Positions 1 through 9,019 of a DNA stretch of 64,000 bases are shown here, in pieces (the stretch's first letter is position 1; each line of letters starts with the position of its first letter). This stretch comes from Chitinibacter bivalviorum. GTDB taxonomy: Bacteria; Pseudomonadota; Gammaproteobacteria; Burkholderiales; Chitinibacteraceae. The notes under the pieces are model-generated. The model had not been told where the DNA came from and searched no databases. It was given only the letters and a program-made list of their open reading frames with translations. Location: positions 3,038,001 to 3,102,000 of the forward strand of contig NZ_CP058627.1 of NCBI RefSeq assembly GCF_013403565.1, given 5' to 3'. The position numbers and the translations under genes were made by a program.

Positions 1-182
1 CCAGCTTGAGCCAGCTCTGCACCCAGCGCGAGCCAATCGGCGGTGCGTAATTCATGGCGGCGCGAGCAGACGACTTCGCCCAGATAAATCGTTGCCACCG
101 GCCAGTCGGCCGCTTGCGCATAAAAATCGAGCACTTGCTGTTTGGGCCAGTAGTACAGTAGTGGGCCTAGAGTGAGTTGCAT
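1..182 (-). CDS. ubiV: UbiV, U32-family protein of O2-independent ubiquinone synthesis (partial, N-terminus only)
   Basis: The first 60 codons of a reverse-strand gene that runs off the left edge. The start reads [14 protein letters not shown], and [11 protein letters not shown] follows around residues 32-42; this is the typical UbiV opening. Cys39 matches the first of the four cysteines that bind the 4Fe-4S cluster in E. coli UbiV. In that system UbiV forms a complex with UbiU and hydroxylates ubiquinone precursors without oxygen, using prephenate as the oxygen donor. The ATG (180-182) lies two bases downstream of the ubiU stop, so the two genes are almost certainly co-transcribed. Only the N-terminus can be judged here. 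Confidence 0.9.
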   Translation of the reverse strand, partial: MQLTLGPLLYYWPKQQVLDFYAQAADWPVATIYLGEVVCSRRHELRTADWLALGAELAQA

Positions 183-184
183 CG

Positions 185-1189
185 TTACCTCCATGGGCGA
201 CTGTAGGCGCCGAGGGTTTGTTGATGGCCTTCGGATACTTTGGTCAGCGCTTGTTGCCACGCGGGTTTGACCGAATAACGCGCATCGCCAGCGGCATCTA
301 TCGCCGCGCGCAGTGTTTTGGTCACTTCTGCCGTGTACGCCGGGCTGCGCTGGCGGCCTTCGACTTTGATCGCTTTCACGCCAATGCGGATCAGCTCGGG
401 CAGCACCGACAGCGCATTCAGGCTGGTTGGTTCTTCCAGCGCGTAATAAGTGGTGTCATTAACGTCAAACCGACCTTTACACAGTGTGGGATAACCCGCA
501 GGCTCATCTGCCTCAAAATGATCGATCAATATCCCATTGAGGCGTGTATCCATGGTATTGCCCTTGGGTAGCCATTGCACATGGCTTGCGGGTGAACACA
601 CCCCATGGGTATTGGGCGATTCGCCCGTCGCATAGCTCGATAAAATGCAGCGCCCTTCGGCCATCACACACAAGCTACCAAAGCCAAATACTTCGATCTC
701 GACGGACGTGTTCTTGATGACGTACTCCACTTGCGGCAGTGTCAAAACGCGCGGCAATACGGCGCGGCGGATGCCGAAATAATCTTGCGCCAGATTCACC
801 GCTTCAAAATTGGTTGCCGAGCCTTGCACCGATAAATGACGATTAAGCTGCGGATGCACGCGCATCGCGTAATCGAGCAGGCCCAAATCAGCCAAAATCA
901 CCGCATTCGCGCCCGCATCGGCGGCGGCATCAATCGCCGCGTGCCATTCTTTGACACGACCCGCTTGGGCGTAGGTGTTGATCGCCACCAGCACTTCACG
1001 GCCGCGAGATTGGGCGTATTCGATGCCCGTTTTGATTTGCGTATCGGTGAAATTAAGCCCGGCGAAGTTGCGGGCATTGGTGGCGTTTTTGAATCCCAGA
1101 TAAACCGCGTCAGCCCCTTGGTCAACCGCAGCTTTCAGTGCAGGCAGGCTACCGGCGGGGCAAATGAGTTCGGGCAAATGAGCAGACAT
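185..1189 (-). CDS. ubiU: UbiU, U32 peptidase-like Fe-S protein of O2-independent ubiquinone synthesis
   Basis: A 334-residue U32-family protein, close to the 331 residues of E. coli UbiU. Four cysteines at 174, 181, 198 and 237 have spacings of 7, 17 and 39, identical to the 4Fe-4S ligands C169/C176/C193/C232 of E. coli UbiU. The N-terminal [21 protein letters not shown] and the YLGF segment are typical of the family. With UbiV it lets the cell make ubiquinone under anoxia. It is first in a ubiU-ubiV operon with a 2-bp gap. An FNR-like half-matched palindrome lies about 70 bp upstream. The related tRNA hydroxylase TrhP is an alternative U32 family, but the cysteine spacing and paired UbiV favour UbiU. 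Confidence 0.93.
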   Translation of the reverse strand: MSAHLPELICPAGSLPALKAAVDQGADAVYLGFKNATNARNFAGLNFTDTQIKTGIEYAQSRGREVLVAINTYAQAGRVKEWHAAIDAAADAGANAVILADLGLLDYAMRVHPQLNRHLSVQGSATNFEAVNLAQDYFGIRRAVLPRVLTLPQVEYVIKNTSVEIEVFGFGSLCVMAEGRCILSSYATGESPNTHGVCSPASHVQWLPKGNTMDTRLNGILIDHFEADEPAGYPTLCKGRFDVNDTTYYALEEPTSLNALSVLPELIRIGVKAIKVEGRQRSPAYTAEVTKTLRAAIDAAGDARYSVKPAWQQALTKVSEGHQQTLGAYSRPWR

Positions 1190-1503
1190 AGCAGCTCCCA
1201 GTTTGCAGACGAGTTTGCAGATGGGGCAGCTTAGGACGACTGGCGAGCGAAGGTTTTAATGCAGGTCAAGTTTTGGCTGACTGTTTTAGGGGCATTGGAG
1301 GTAGACGAAAAGGGTCAAATTGCAGCTTGGATGAGGGAAATTTCGCCAAATTTCGCGAATTAGGTAAATTAATTAGGGAATTAGTGTAAATCTGGCTTGG
1401 CGTTCGCGCTGTCTTGCTAGAAAATACGGGTACGCATTTTTTATGGCTACAGGCACGCCAGTGACTATCCGTCTCTGGCTGGACACCTCGAAGGAAATAC
1501 ACA
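1190..1503. other. Divergent intergenic region between ubiU and the 6PGDH gene
   Basis: About 310 bp of AT-rich sequence without a convincing gene; it must carry the promoters of both divergent genes. The only regulatory signal I could pick out is an FNR/ANR-like site at 1256-1269 (TTAAT-GCAG-GTCAA), matching 8 of 10 specified bases of TTGAT-N4-ATCAA. A short AT-rich run at 1345-1385 repeats AAATTTCGC and AATTAG motifs. No hairpin terminator was seen. Confidence 0.5.
1256..1269 (-). promoter_or_regulatory. Possible FNR/ANR box upstream of ubiUV
   Basis: TTAAT-GCAG-GTCAA differs from the FNR consensus TTGAT-N4-ATCAA at one position in each half. Its centre is 73 bp upstream of the ubiU start. 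FNR control of ubiUV is established in E. coli, which makes the site plausible, but the match is imperfect and no clear -10 element was found at the right distance. Confidence 0.3.
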
Positions 1504-2415
1504 ATGAATATCGCAATGATCGGTTTGGGCAAAATGGGCGGCAATATGGCGCGCCGTCTCTCGCGCGGCGGAGCCAATGTATTTGGTTTTGACGTCAGCG
1601 CAGAGACTCGTGAAGGTTTGGCTAAAGAAGAAGCCAACTTTCGCGCTTTTGCATCTGTGCCTGAGCTGATCGCTGCGCTGCCAACGCCACGCGTGGTGTG
1701 GTTGATGTTGCCATCGGGCGATATCTCTGAAGCCGCTTTCACTGAGTTGAAAACATTGCTGGCTCCCGGCGACTTGATCATCGACGGCGCGAACGCGATG
1801 TACAAAGACAGCCAACGCCACGGCGCTGAATTGGCTGCGTTGAACATCAAATTTGTTGATGCGGGTGTTTCAGGCGGTGTTTGGGGTCTGCAGAACGGTT
1901 ACTGCTTGATGTTCGGTGGCGACAAAGACGCCGCTGAAATCGCTACGCCATTCATGAAAATCTTGGCACCAGACGCAACACGCGGCTGGACGCACACTGG
2001 CCCAGCTGGCTCTGGCCACTACACCAAGATGCTGCACAACGGTATCGAATACGGCATGATGCAAGCGTTTGCTGAAGGCTTTGCAATGCTGAAAGCGAAA
2101 AAAGAATTCGATCTGGATGTGGCTGAAATCGCTGAAACTTGGCGCCATAGCTCAGTCGTGCGCTCATGGTTGCTCGACTTGGTGGCTGAATCTTTCTCGC
2201 ATGACGTTGAATTGGCCGATCTGAACGCCTATGTACCTGATTCAGGTGAAGGCCGCTGGTCAGTGCTGGAATCGGTTGAGCTGGGCGTTCCCGCGCCCGT
2301 GATGGCAACGAGCTTGTACGCGCGTTTTGCTTCACGCGGCAATGACGATTACGCGATGAAAATGCTGTCGCTGATGCGCAATGCGTTTGGCGGTCACGCC
2401 ATGTCTAAGAAATAA
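1504..2415 (+). CDS. gnd: Decarboxylating 6-phosphogluconate dehydrogenase, short (about 300 aa) form
   Basis: Oxidises and decarboxylates 6-phosphogluconate to ribulose 5-phosphate with NAD(P) in the pentose phosphate pathway. The Rossmann motif GLGKMG sits at residues 7-12, the substrate loop VSGG at 122-125, and the catalytic lysine in GHYTKMLHNGIEYG at K175, followed by N179 and E182. At 303 residues it is the short 6PGDH form, lacking the long C-terminal all-alpha duplication of the E. coli type (about 470 aa). It stands alone as a single-gene unit with its own terminator at 2496-2521. The last 24 coding bases are part of a 26-bp unit repeated three times across the stop codon. Confidence 0.9.
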   Translation: MNIAMIGLGKMGGNMARRLSRGGANVFGFDVSAETREGLAKEEANFRAFASVPELIAALPTPRVVWLMLPSGDISEAAFTELKTLLAPGDLIIDGANAMYKDSQRHGAELAALNIKFVDAGVSGGVWGLQNGYCLMFGGDKDAAEIATPFMKILAPDATRGWTHTGPAGSGHYTKMLHNGIEYGMMQAFAEGFAMLKAKKEFDLDVAEIAETWRHSSVVRSWLLDLVAESFSHDVELADLNAYVPDSGEGRWSVLESVELGVPAPVMATSLYARFASRGNDDYAMKMLSLMRNAFGGHAMSKK

Positions 2416-2469
2416 GCGGTCACGCCATGTCAAAAAAGTAAGTGGTCACGCGATGTCTAAAAAATAAGC
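2392..2469 (+). repeat. Three tandem 26-bp repeats spanning the stop codon of the 6PGDH gene
   Basis: Units at 2392-2417, 2418-2443 and 2444-2469 each begin GGTCACGC and contain ATGTC(T/A)AA followed by an in-frame TAA. The first unit encodes the natural C-terminus GHAMSKK and stop; the next two repeat the same coding and stop signal downstream. The units differ at only a few bases. This looks like slippage or recombination duplication of a gene 3' end. Confidence 0.95.
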
Positions 2470-2495
2470 GCTGAATAAAAGTGCTTAAAGCCCAA

Positions 2496-2521
2496 AACGC
2501 CGTCCCCGACGGCGTTTTTTT
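2496..2521 (+). terminator. Rho-independent terminator of the 6PGDH gene
   Basis: Perfect 9-bp stem AACGCCGTC / GACGGCGTT with a CCC loop, followed by a T run ending at 2521. It lies 80 bp after the stop, just beyond the tandem repeats. Confidence 0.9.
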
Positions 2522-2597
2522 ACGCTCATCTTCTCGCCATTTCGCGGCAATACCGCGATAATTGCGACTCTTTGATTTTCTTGTGGAAACCGCTGCG

Positions 2598-3590
2598 ATG
2601 ATCCATCAGCACATGCTCAAATCTTATGTCTACACTGGCCTCACCGCAGGCCCGAAACTGGTCGTGCTCGGTGCGGTACACGGTAATGAGATTTGTGGCC
2701 CGCTCGCGATTGAGCGTGTCATGCGTGAGCTCGATTCGGGTGAAATAGTGTTGCAACGCGGCCAGATTACGTTTATTCCGGTGACCAATCCCTTGGCGCA
2801 CGCGAAAAACGAGCGCAATGGCGATCGCAATCTAAATCGCAATCTGCGCCCCAATGCCTTGCCACATGATTTTGAAGACCGTATCGCCAATATGCTGTGC
2901 CCCGTTTTGGAGCAGCAAGACGTCTTGCTCGATCTGCATTCGACGACCAATCCTCCGGGCGAGCCATTCATTATGCTCGGCCCAGAAAATAACGAAGGCG
3001 ATTTGTCGCCGTTCTCGCGCGCCGCGGAAGAAGAAGCCTTGGCCGTACGTTTGGGGCCTAAGCGCATCGTTGAAGGCTGGTTGGAAACGTATGCAGAAGG
3101 CGTTAAAAACCGCTTGGCCCACAGCAGCGCCAGCGAGCGCGCGCAAATGCTGAGCACCGACCCGAGCTACGGTGTCGGCACCACTGAATACACCCGCGCG
3201 CATGGCGGCATCGCCCTGACGCTGGAATGCGGCCAACATCTGGACGAAGACGCGCCCGAAGTGGCTTATCAAGCGATTCGCAATACGATCGCGCAAATGC
3301 ATCTAGCGGATTTGCCTGCGCCGCAAGTGCAAACTGAATTTGAATTATTAAAACTCACGCAAGTGATCGACCGTCACGATCTGGGCGACACCTTTGTGAA
3401 AACTTGGGCCAGCTTTGATCCATTGCAGCTCGGTGATGTGATTGGCCATCGCGTTGATGGTAGCGCGGTGACTGCGCCAGCAGATGGCTACATCCTGTTC
3501 CCGAATCCGGCGGCCAACCCGGGCAATGAGTGGTTTTATTTTGCCCAAGCTAGCGATCGCTTAGTCGATGGGATGGCGGCAAAGAAATAA
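2598..3590 (+). CDS. Succinylglutamate desuccinylase/aspartoacylase-family zinc hydrolase
   Basis: A zinc-dependent amidohydrolase of the M14-related AstE/AspA family. The metal ligands are visible as H28 and E31 in VHGNEICGP and H114 in LLDLHST. The basic stretch around 77-83 (RNLNRNL) matches the conserved substrate-carboxylate arginine region. Such enzymes deacylate N-acyl amino acids; the substrate cannot be told from sequence. An upstream TTG at 2562 would extend the frame by 12 residues, but the ATG at 2598 gives a family-like N-terminus. No arginine succinyltransferase genes are nearby, so a role in arginine catabolism is not supported. A 49-bp palindromic element begins 7 bp after the stop. 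Confidence 0.82.
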   Translation: MIHQHMLKSYVYTGLTAGPKLVVLGAVHGNEICGPLAIERVMRELDSGEIVLQRGQITFIPVTNPLAHAKNERNGDRNLNRNLRPNALPHDFEDRIANMLCPVLEQQDVLLDLHSTTNPPGEPFIMLGPENNEGDLSPFSRAAEEEALAVRLGPKRIVEGWLETYAEGVKNRLAHSSASERAQMLSTDPSYGVGTTEYTRAHGGIALTLECGQHLDEDAPEVAYQAIRNTIAQMHLADLPAPQVQTEFELLKLTQVIDRHDLGDTFVKTWASFDPLQLGDVIGHRVDGSAVTAPADGYILFPNPAANPGNEWFYFAQASDRLVDGMAAKK

Positions 3591-3597
3591 TTTACAG

Positions 3598-3646
3598 GGG
3601 TATTGCTCTGAAATCATTTTATTAATTTGATTTTGGGGTAATACCC
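3598..3646. repeat. 49-bp palindromic intergenic element, copy 1
   Basis: Begins GGGTATTGCTCTG and ends GGTAATACCC, with outer arms GGGTATT/AATACCC. It lies between two convergent genes: 7 bp after the stop of the + gene and directly touching the TAA of the - gene (3647-3649). There is no T-run as in an intrinsic terminator. Confidence 0.85.
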
Positions 3647-5575
3647 TTATTTATTTTCGACGATCACTTCGCTGTTTGTCTCGTCGAGCATCATTTTGCC
3701 GAGCGTGTGCCAGATTTCTTCGGCATGCCATTGTGTGATCCACGCCGGAATTTGCTCGGCCGGCATGGGCTGGGCGATGCCATCACCTTGGCACAGGTGG
3801 CAGCCAATTTGCACCAGTAATGCGCCATGTTTCAGCGTCTCAACGCCTTCGGCAAGGACGGGGTGTTTTAAAACTGCGGCCATCAAAATCACCCCTTCAA
3901 CAATGCCAAGATCGCTGGCGTTGGTCAGGATATCCCGAATAAACGACTGATCGATTTTGAGCATATCAATCGGCAGGCGGCGCAAATAGGCCAGCGATGA
4001 ATAGCCGGTGCCAAAATCATCCAGCGCAAACCGCACCCCGAGTTGGTGGCAGCGCGCCATCGCTTCAGAGGCCATCGCAAAGTCATTGATGGCGGTGGTT
4101 TCGAGGATTTCCAATTCCAAATGAGCCGGGTTGATTTTGGGGTAGCTGCTCAAAAGGCGGTTGAGCTGGTCGTAAAAGTCGGGCTGGAATAAATGCGCAG
4201 CACCAATATTGAGGCTGACTTTGACGTGCAAGCCTGCGGTTTGCCATGCACTCATTTGCTTGAGCACGGTTTCAATGACCCATTCTCCCACCGGTACTTC
4301 CAGCGGCGAGCCATTGATATCCGCGAGGAAGAGGCTGGGCGTGAGCAGGCCAAGTTGCGGGTGTTCCCAGCGTAGCAGTGCTTCAAGGCCGATGATTTCC
4401 CCCGAGAGCAAATCCACCTTGGGCTGGTAATGCAGCACAAATTCCTGATCGCTGAGCGCCGAACGCAAGCGCTCGATATTTTGATTGCGTTGCACGAGCA
4501 GTAAATCTTCTGCCGGGCTGTAAAAATGAATGCGGTTTTTCCCCGCTTTTTTGGCCGCATACATGGCCTGATCGGCGTGTCGGATCAGCAGATCGGGCTC
4601 GTGCGGGTCGCTCGGGAACAATGTCGCGCCAATGCTGGCCGATAGATTGAGCTGGTGCTTATTGAGCTGCATGGGCGTACAGACTGCGGCCAAAATTCGG
4701 CTCAATATCATTTGGCATTCGTCTTGCTGCGGCAGGTCAGTGAGTAAAATCACAAACTCATCGCCGCCCAATCGCGCCAAGGTGTCATCTGGGCGCAGTA
4801 TCGCCAACAGTCGGCGCGTGATTTCGATTAACACTTCATCGCCCATGGCGTGGCCATGCTGATCGTTGATTTGTTTGAAACCATCGAGGTCCAGATAGCA
4901 AACGGCCATGGCCAAGCGGCTACGCTGAGCATGCGCAATGGCCTGATTAAGCCGATCGGCCAGCAAACGACGATTGGGGGTGCCGGTGAGCGGGTCGTAA
5001 TGCGCAATGCGGTCAAGCTCGGCTTCGTGGCGTTTGAGCACGCTAATATCGGTGAAAACGCCGACATAATTGATTAGCTTGCCCACTTCATCATGTATGG
5101 CGGTGACCGATAGCGTGATTTGATAAGCTTCGCCGCTCTTATGCTGATTGAGCAGCTCGCCGCGCCAGCAACCTTGTGCATGCAGCGCCGCCTTCATTTC
5201 CGTATAAATCCTCGCGTTTTCTTTGACGCAGGCCAGCATCTTGGGGTTGCGCCCGATGGCCTCGTGCGGGCTATAGCCGGTGATGCGACTGAAGGCGGGA
5301 TTGACCTCCAGCATGAGTTTGTTGGCATCGGTAATGATGATGCCTTCGTAGGTGTTATTGAAGACGCTGGCGGCTAGTTTGAGCCGAGTTTGTTCGAGCT
5401 TGAGCTCTTCATTTTGCATTTCCAGCTCGATCTGATGCACTTGCAGTTCATGCACCAAACGCTGACTGAGCGTGTCGCCCAGATCGGGCACGTCGCGCAT
5501 AGACTGCTCGCTGAGCTTGCGTTCAGCCAGCTCGCGCAAGCGTTTGGTCTCATTGGAAATGAAAAATTGGGCCAT
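3647..5575 (-). CDS. PAS-GGDEF-EAL cyclic-di-GMP turnover protein
   Basis: Soluble 642-residue signalling protein. A helical N-terminus (about 1-70) with a likely coiled coil precedes a PAS domain (about 70-185), a GGDEF domain with intact GGDEF at 270-274 and an inhibitory RPDD site at 261-264, and an EAL domain with EAL at 398-400 and DDFGTG at 519-524. The catalytic glutamate (LEILE, near 489-493) and the AEGVET motif are also present. Both cyclase and phosphodiesterase sites therefore look competent. No membrane segment is seen. It follows the CheB-CheR fusion gene with a single-base gap, so the two are a bicistronic unit and probably share a signal through the PAS modules. The EAL activity may dominate, as in many dual proteins; that part is inference. 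Confidence 0.93.
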   Translation of the reverse strand: MAQFFISNETKRLRELAERKLSEQSMRDVPDLGDTLSQRLVHELQVHQIELEMQNEELKLEQTRLKLAASVFNNTYEGIIITDANKLMLEVNPAFSRITGYSPHEAIGRNPKMLACVKENARIYTEMKAALHAQGCWRGELLNQHKSGEAYQITLSVTAIHDEVGKLINYVGVFTDISVLKRHEAELDRIAHYDPLTGTPNRRLLADRLNQAIAHAQRSRLAMAVCYLDLDGFKQINDQHGHAMGDEVLIEITRRLLAILRPDDTLARLGGDEFVILLTDLPQQDECQMILSRILAAVCTPMQLNKHQLNLSASIGATLFPSDPHEPDLLIRHADQAMYAAKKAGKNRIHFYSPAEDLLLVQRNQNIERLRSALSDQEFVLHYQPKVDLLSGEIIGLEALLRWEHPQLGLLTPSLFLADINGSPLEVPVGEWVIETVLKQMSAWQTAGLHVKVSLNIGAAHLFQPDFYDQLNRLLSSYPKINPAHLELEILETTAINDFAMASEAMARCHQLGVRFALDDFGTGYSSLAYLRRLPIDMLKIDQSFIRDILTNASDLGIVEGVILMAAVLKHPVLAEGVETLKHGALLVQIGCHLCQGDGIAQPMPAEQIPAWITQWHAEEIWHTLGKMMLDETNSEVIVENK

Positions 5576-5576
5576 A

Positions 5577-8201
5577 TTAAGCGTCCAGCGTTTGCCGCCT
5601 TAAAGCTGCTTCAAGTTGCTTCACTTCGGCAATATCAATAAAAGTGATCACGACGCCGTCGATCACATTTTCCAGCGTTCGGTAGGGCATGATGCGGACG
5701 CGATACCAATGTCCATCTTTGGTTTTGACTTGTTTTTCCTGAAACACCAGACTGCGTAGCACTTCGATGGCGTTGTTCAGTAGCTCTGGGCAGTTTTCCA
5801 GCTCGCTCACAATATCCGACAGCGGGCGACCCACATCACGCGGAATCAGCTTGAATAATTGCGTTGCATGCGTGGTAAAGCGCCGTAGCTTCATTTGGCT
5901 ATCGAGGAAAATCGTCGCAATTTCGGTGCTATTGAGCAAATTGGTCATGTCATTGCGCACCCAGCGCAGCTCATCGACGGTGGCTTGCAGCTCGGTATTG
6001 ACCGTTTGCATCTCTTCATTGAGCGATTGCAGCTCTTCTTTCGAAGTGGTCAGCTCTTCGTTGGTCGATTGCAGCTCTTCATTGGTCGATTGCAAGACTT
6101 CGTAGGCCACACTGTATTCTTCCAGCGCGCTTTGCATTTCGGCGTGCGTTTGATGCAAGGCGGCGCGGGTTTGCGCCAGCTCCAAGGTCAGCAATTGCTC
6201 GCCACTGGTCGCCGTACCATCCAGCGGCGCGAGATTTTGTGGGGTGGGTACGTCGTAAAACACAATTAGCACGCGGCCGCGCAAGCGTTCGGGTTGCTCG
6301 ATCGCGCGCACGGTGACATTGACGGTGTTGATTTGCTCGCCCGAGTTGATCTGCAAGCCATTGAGCATAATCGGCTGGCTTTGTTGGAGCGCATTGCGAA
6401 TGACGCCAGTCAATGCTTCGCGCAATCCTTCCCGCGCCATGGCATGTATATTGATATTCACCTTGCCAGCTGCGGGCTCCAGATATTTACCCGTGCGACC
6501 ACTGATATACAGGATGTCGCCGGTGCTATTGACCAGCACGGCGGGAGGCGCATAATTTTGCTGTATCAGCTGATCGGTCAGTTGCTCCAAGCTCTCGCCG
6601 CGTTCGAGTAAACTGGGCGTTGGGTGCTCCATGCCGCTGGTGCTGATTTTAGCCGGAAAGCTGAATAAAGACGGGCGCAAGGCTTGCCCAAGGCGCAGGA
6701 AAATCCGCGAGCTTTGATCGAGCGGCATAAATAAATCACTAAATCCGCCAATACTCTCGGAGCTACCCAGCACCAACAGCCCGCCGTCATTGAGCGCGTA
6801 ATGAAACAGCGGCAGTAATTTATGCTGTAGTTGCGAGTCAAAATAAATCAGCAGATTGCGACAGGAAATCAGATCGAGCTTGGTAAAGGGCGGGTCGGAA
6901 ATAATGTTTTGCGGCGCAAAAATCACCATCTCGCGGATTTCTTTGCTGATCCGATAGCCGCCCTCTTCGGCAGTAAAAAACCGCGCCAGCCGTTCTTCCG
7001 ACATTTGCTCGGCAATTGGGGCAGCAAAAAAGCCTTTGCGGGCGCGATCGATCGCGTCGGTATCCAGATCGGTGGCGTAGATCTGGAGCGTAAACAGGCC
7101 TTCGGGCTTGAGCTTTTCAACGACTTCTTTGAAACACATCGCCAGCGAATACGCTTCTTCGCCCGTCGAGCAGGCCGGCACCCAGGCACGGAATGCCTTG
7201 CCCGCAGGGTGGCGCGCCAGCAAAGTGGGCAGGCCAATGGATTGTAAAAATGCCCAAACAAGGGGGTCGCGAAAGAAATGAGTCACGCCGATTAATAATT
7301 CCTTAAACAGTAGATCGAGCTCTTGCGGATTGTTGCTCAGATACAGCAGGTATTCGGCCATACTAGTGAGCTGATGCAAGGCCAGACGGCGCTCGATACG
7401 CCGGTTGAGTGTGTTGGCTTTGTAGTGCGCAAAGTCGTGCCCAGTGCGATTGCGCAATAGATTGACGATATGCTCCAGCTCATCTTGGCTGGCATTGACG
7501 TTGAGTAAATGCGGACCAACATTGGCCGCCAGCTGTTTACGGTGCGCCATAATGTAGGACGGCAGCGCCTCGGCCAAGTCAATATAATCAACAATCCCGG
7601 CTTCAATCGCACTGCGCGGCATACTATCGGCATGCGCACTGGCGGGCAGTTGCGCCAGCGTTAAACCGCCTTTTTCGTGAATGGCGCTCATGCCTTGCAC
7701 CCCATCCGAACCCATGCCCGACAAAATCACGCCGATGGCATTCGCGCCCATGGCCGTGGCCAGCGAGCGGAAAAAGAAATCAATCGGCAAGCGCAAACCG
7801 CGCGTTGCAAACGGCGCTAATAAATCCAGTGCACCGAGGCTGAGCGATAAATCCTTACCCGGCGGGATCACATAAATGCGGTTGGCCTGCAGCACATCAT
7901 GCTGGTTGACTTCCGACACAGGGAGCGAGCAACTGCGTTGCAAAATTTCTGGTAAATGACTGACGTGATCGGGGTCGAGATGCTGCACTACGACAAAGGC
8001 GAGGCCGCATTGCGGATCGACTTGCGAGAAAAAAGCCTCAAGCGCATCGAGCCCACCTGCCGAGCAGCCAATGCCGACTATGGCGAAGGGGCTAGTGGGT
8101 GAAGGCGCGGTAGTTGCACTTGCTGGCGCAGATATCAGACTAGCCGGCTGAAGAGGGCTGGCCTGATCAGACGGAGCGGCCTGCCCTGAGTATTCGGGCA
8201 T
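5577..8201 (-). CDS. CheB-CheR fusion with coiled coil and PAS domain
   Basis: Combines a chemoreceptor methylesterase and a methyltransferase. The CheB domain (about 38-225) has the catalytic triad S47 (GCSAGG), H74 (VVQHLDPDH) and D166 (GMGSDG). The CheR domain (about 245-520) has THFFRDP and a SAM-binding region around WVPACSTGEEAY. A long glutamate/serine-rich coiled coil (ELQSTNEELQSTNEEL) leads to a C-terminal PAS domain. No receiver domain precedes CheB. I chose the ATG at 8201 because AAGGAG lies 8 bases upstream; an in-frame ATG at 8309 would add an atypical 36 residues. Such fusions are usually orphan regulators rather than classical chemotaxis enzymes. It is translated together with the downstream GGDEF-EAL gene. 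Confidence 0.9.
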   Translation of the reverse strand: MPEYSGQAAPSDQASPLQPASLISAPASATTAPSPTSPFAIVGIGCSAGGLDALEAFFSQVDPQCGLAFVVVQHLDPDHVSHLPEILQRSCSLPVSEVNQHDVLQANRIYVIPPGKDLSLSLGALDLLAPFATRGLRLPIDFFFRSLATAMGANAIGVILSGMGSDGVQGMSAIHEKGGLTLAQLPASAHADSMPRSAIEAGIVDYIDLAEALPSYIMAHRKQLAANVGPHLLNVNASQDELEHIVNLLRNRTGHDFAHYKANTLNRRIERRLALHQLTSMAEYLLYLSNNPQELDLLFKELLIGVTHFFRDPLVWAFLQSIGLPTLLARHPAGKAFRAWVPACSTGEEAYSLAMCFKEVVEKLKPEGLFTLQIYATDLDTDAIDRARKGFFAAPIAEQMSEERLARFFTAEEGGYRISKEIREMVIFAPQNIISDPPFTKLDLISCRNLLIYFDSQLQHKLLPLFHYALNDGGLLVLGSSESIGGFSDLFMPLDQSSRIFLRLGQALRPSLFSFPAKISTSGMEHPTPSLLERGESLEQLTDQLIQQNYAPPAVLVNSTGDILYISGRTGKYLEPAAGKVNINIHAMAREGLREALTGVIRNALQQSQPIMLNGLQINSGEQINTVNVTVRAIEQPERLRGRVLIVFYDVPTPQNLAPLDGTATSGEQLLTLELAQTRAALHQTHAEMQSALEEYSVAYEVLQSTNEELQSTNEELTTSKEELQSLNEEMQTVNTELQATVDELRWVRNDMTNLLNSTEIATIFLDSQMKLRRFTTHATQLFKLIPRDVGRPLSDIVSELENCPELLNNAIEVLRSLVFQEKQVKTKDGHWYRVRIMPYRTLENVIDGVVITFIDIAEVKQLEAALRRQTLDA

Positions 8202-8433
8202 TCCAGACTCCTTGATGTGAGTGACGGGTTTTATTACAGCGAAAGCCGAGTATAGACGAGGGATTTCGATTTGGGCGAAGGAAAGTGGGATTTCGCTGCT
8301 ATGCAGCAATGAACGCTTAAATATGGCTAGTGTCTAGCGTGACTGTGGAAAGCTACAAATGAGCAGTCTTATATACTCGCACCGTATGCGTGCATTCATA
8401 CTTGTAATGATTAGTTTTGAGACGTATACGTCA

Positions 8434-8464
8434 AAGCCGCCGGTTTGATCAGGCGGCTTTTTTT
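8434..8464 (+). terminator. Orphan + strand terminator
   Basis: AAGCCGCC / GGCGGCTT stem with a 10-base loop and a run of T after it on the + strand. No + strand gene ends nearby, so it may end a short RNA starting near 8380, where TATACT at 8372-8377 could act as a -10 element. No convincing -35 was found. Confidence 0.6.
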
Positions 8465-8673
8465 GTTTGCATTTCACTTGAAAACACTAGGTGTGTCGTG
8501 TGGCTCCGATAGAGCGGAGCGAAATCGGAGGCTCTGCCGGGGCAGCGGATGGCGAACTGGGCGGCGTGGACGACGTACGATTACGCTCACAAATCGCATA
8601 TACGGGGTTGAGCGTAGCGAATTTCGCCAAGGATATTGGTGGTGAGTTAAGCGGCTGTGCCGCAGTGATTGGG

Positions 8674-8790
8674 GGCGCGTTCCGCCGCGCAGGCAGGTTG
8701 GGGCCTTTGCTTCTCCAAAGCCCCCAACACCCCAAAGGAGCCCCCCGCCTGCGGCCCTCCGGGCTTCCCCCAGTCGGTCGCGAGCCTAGG
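8674..8790 (+). repeat. GC-rich structured repeat, copy A
   Basis: Starts with GCGCGTTCCGCCGCGC, followed by a hairpin at 8698-8727 (TTGGGGcCTTTG pairing with CAAAGcCCCCAA) and then CACCCCAAAGG. The same order is found in inverted orientation in copy B, where the stem bases change in a compensating way. Confidence 0.75.
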
Positions 8791-9019
8791 TCGCGCTCCG
8801 CTCCCTCGGCGATGGGCGACAGGGGATTAAAACCCCAGACCAACAAGCGCAGTCATTGGGTATGTGGCTGTAAATCAATTTCTACTTATTGTCCAGGGCA
8901 ACACCGTGGCATGTATATATCGCAATGGTTCGGTCGCACCCAGTCCCCTACATCGAGCTGAATGAGGAACAGGCGGGGCGGGGTTTCGGTTGCGCCTGTT
9001 TTGTTAAGCGCAGCCGCCG

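Noticed and set aside
1266..1850. 194-codon frame antisense to the start of the 6PGDH gene
   Set aside because: Shadow of the coding strand; the 6PGDH motifs are on the + strand.
6444..6492. ATGTAT/TTACCC at 49-bp spacing inside the CheB-CheR gene
   Set aside because: One arm has a mismatch and no internal pairing was seen; not counted with the family.
8491..8961. Open frame of 156 codons in the GC-rich stretch
   Set aside because: Its translation is dominated by the structured repeat and is no better than the opposite-strand frames; no family likeness or ribosome binding site.
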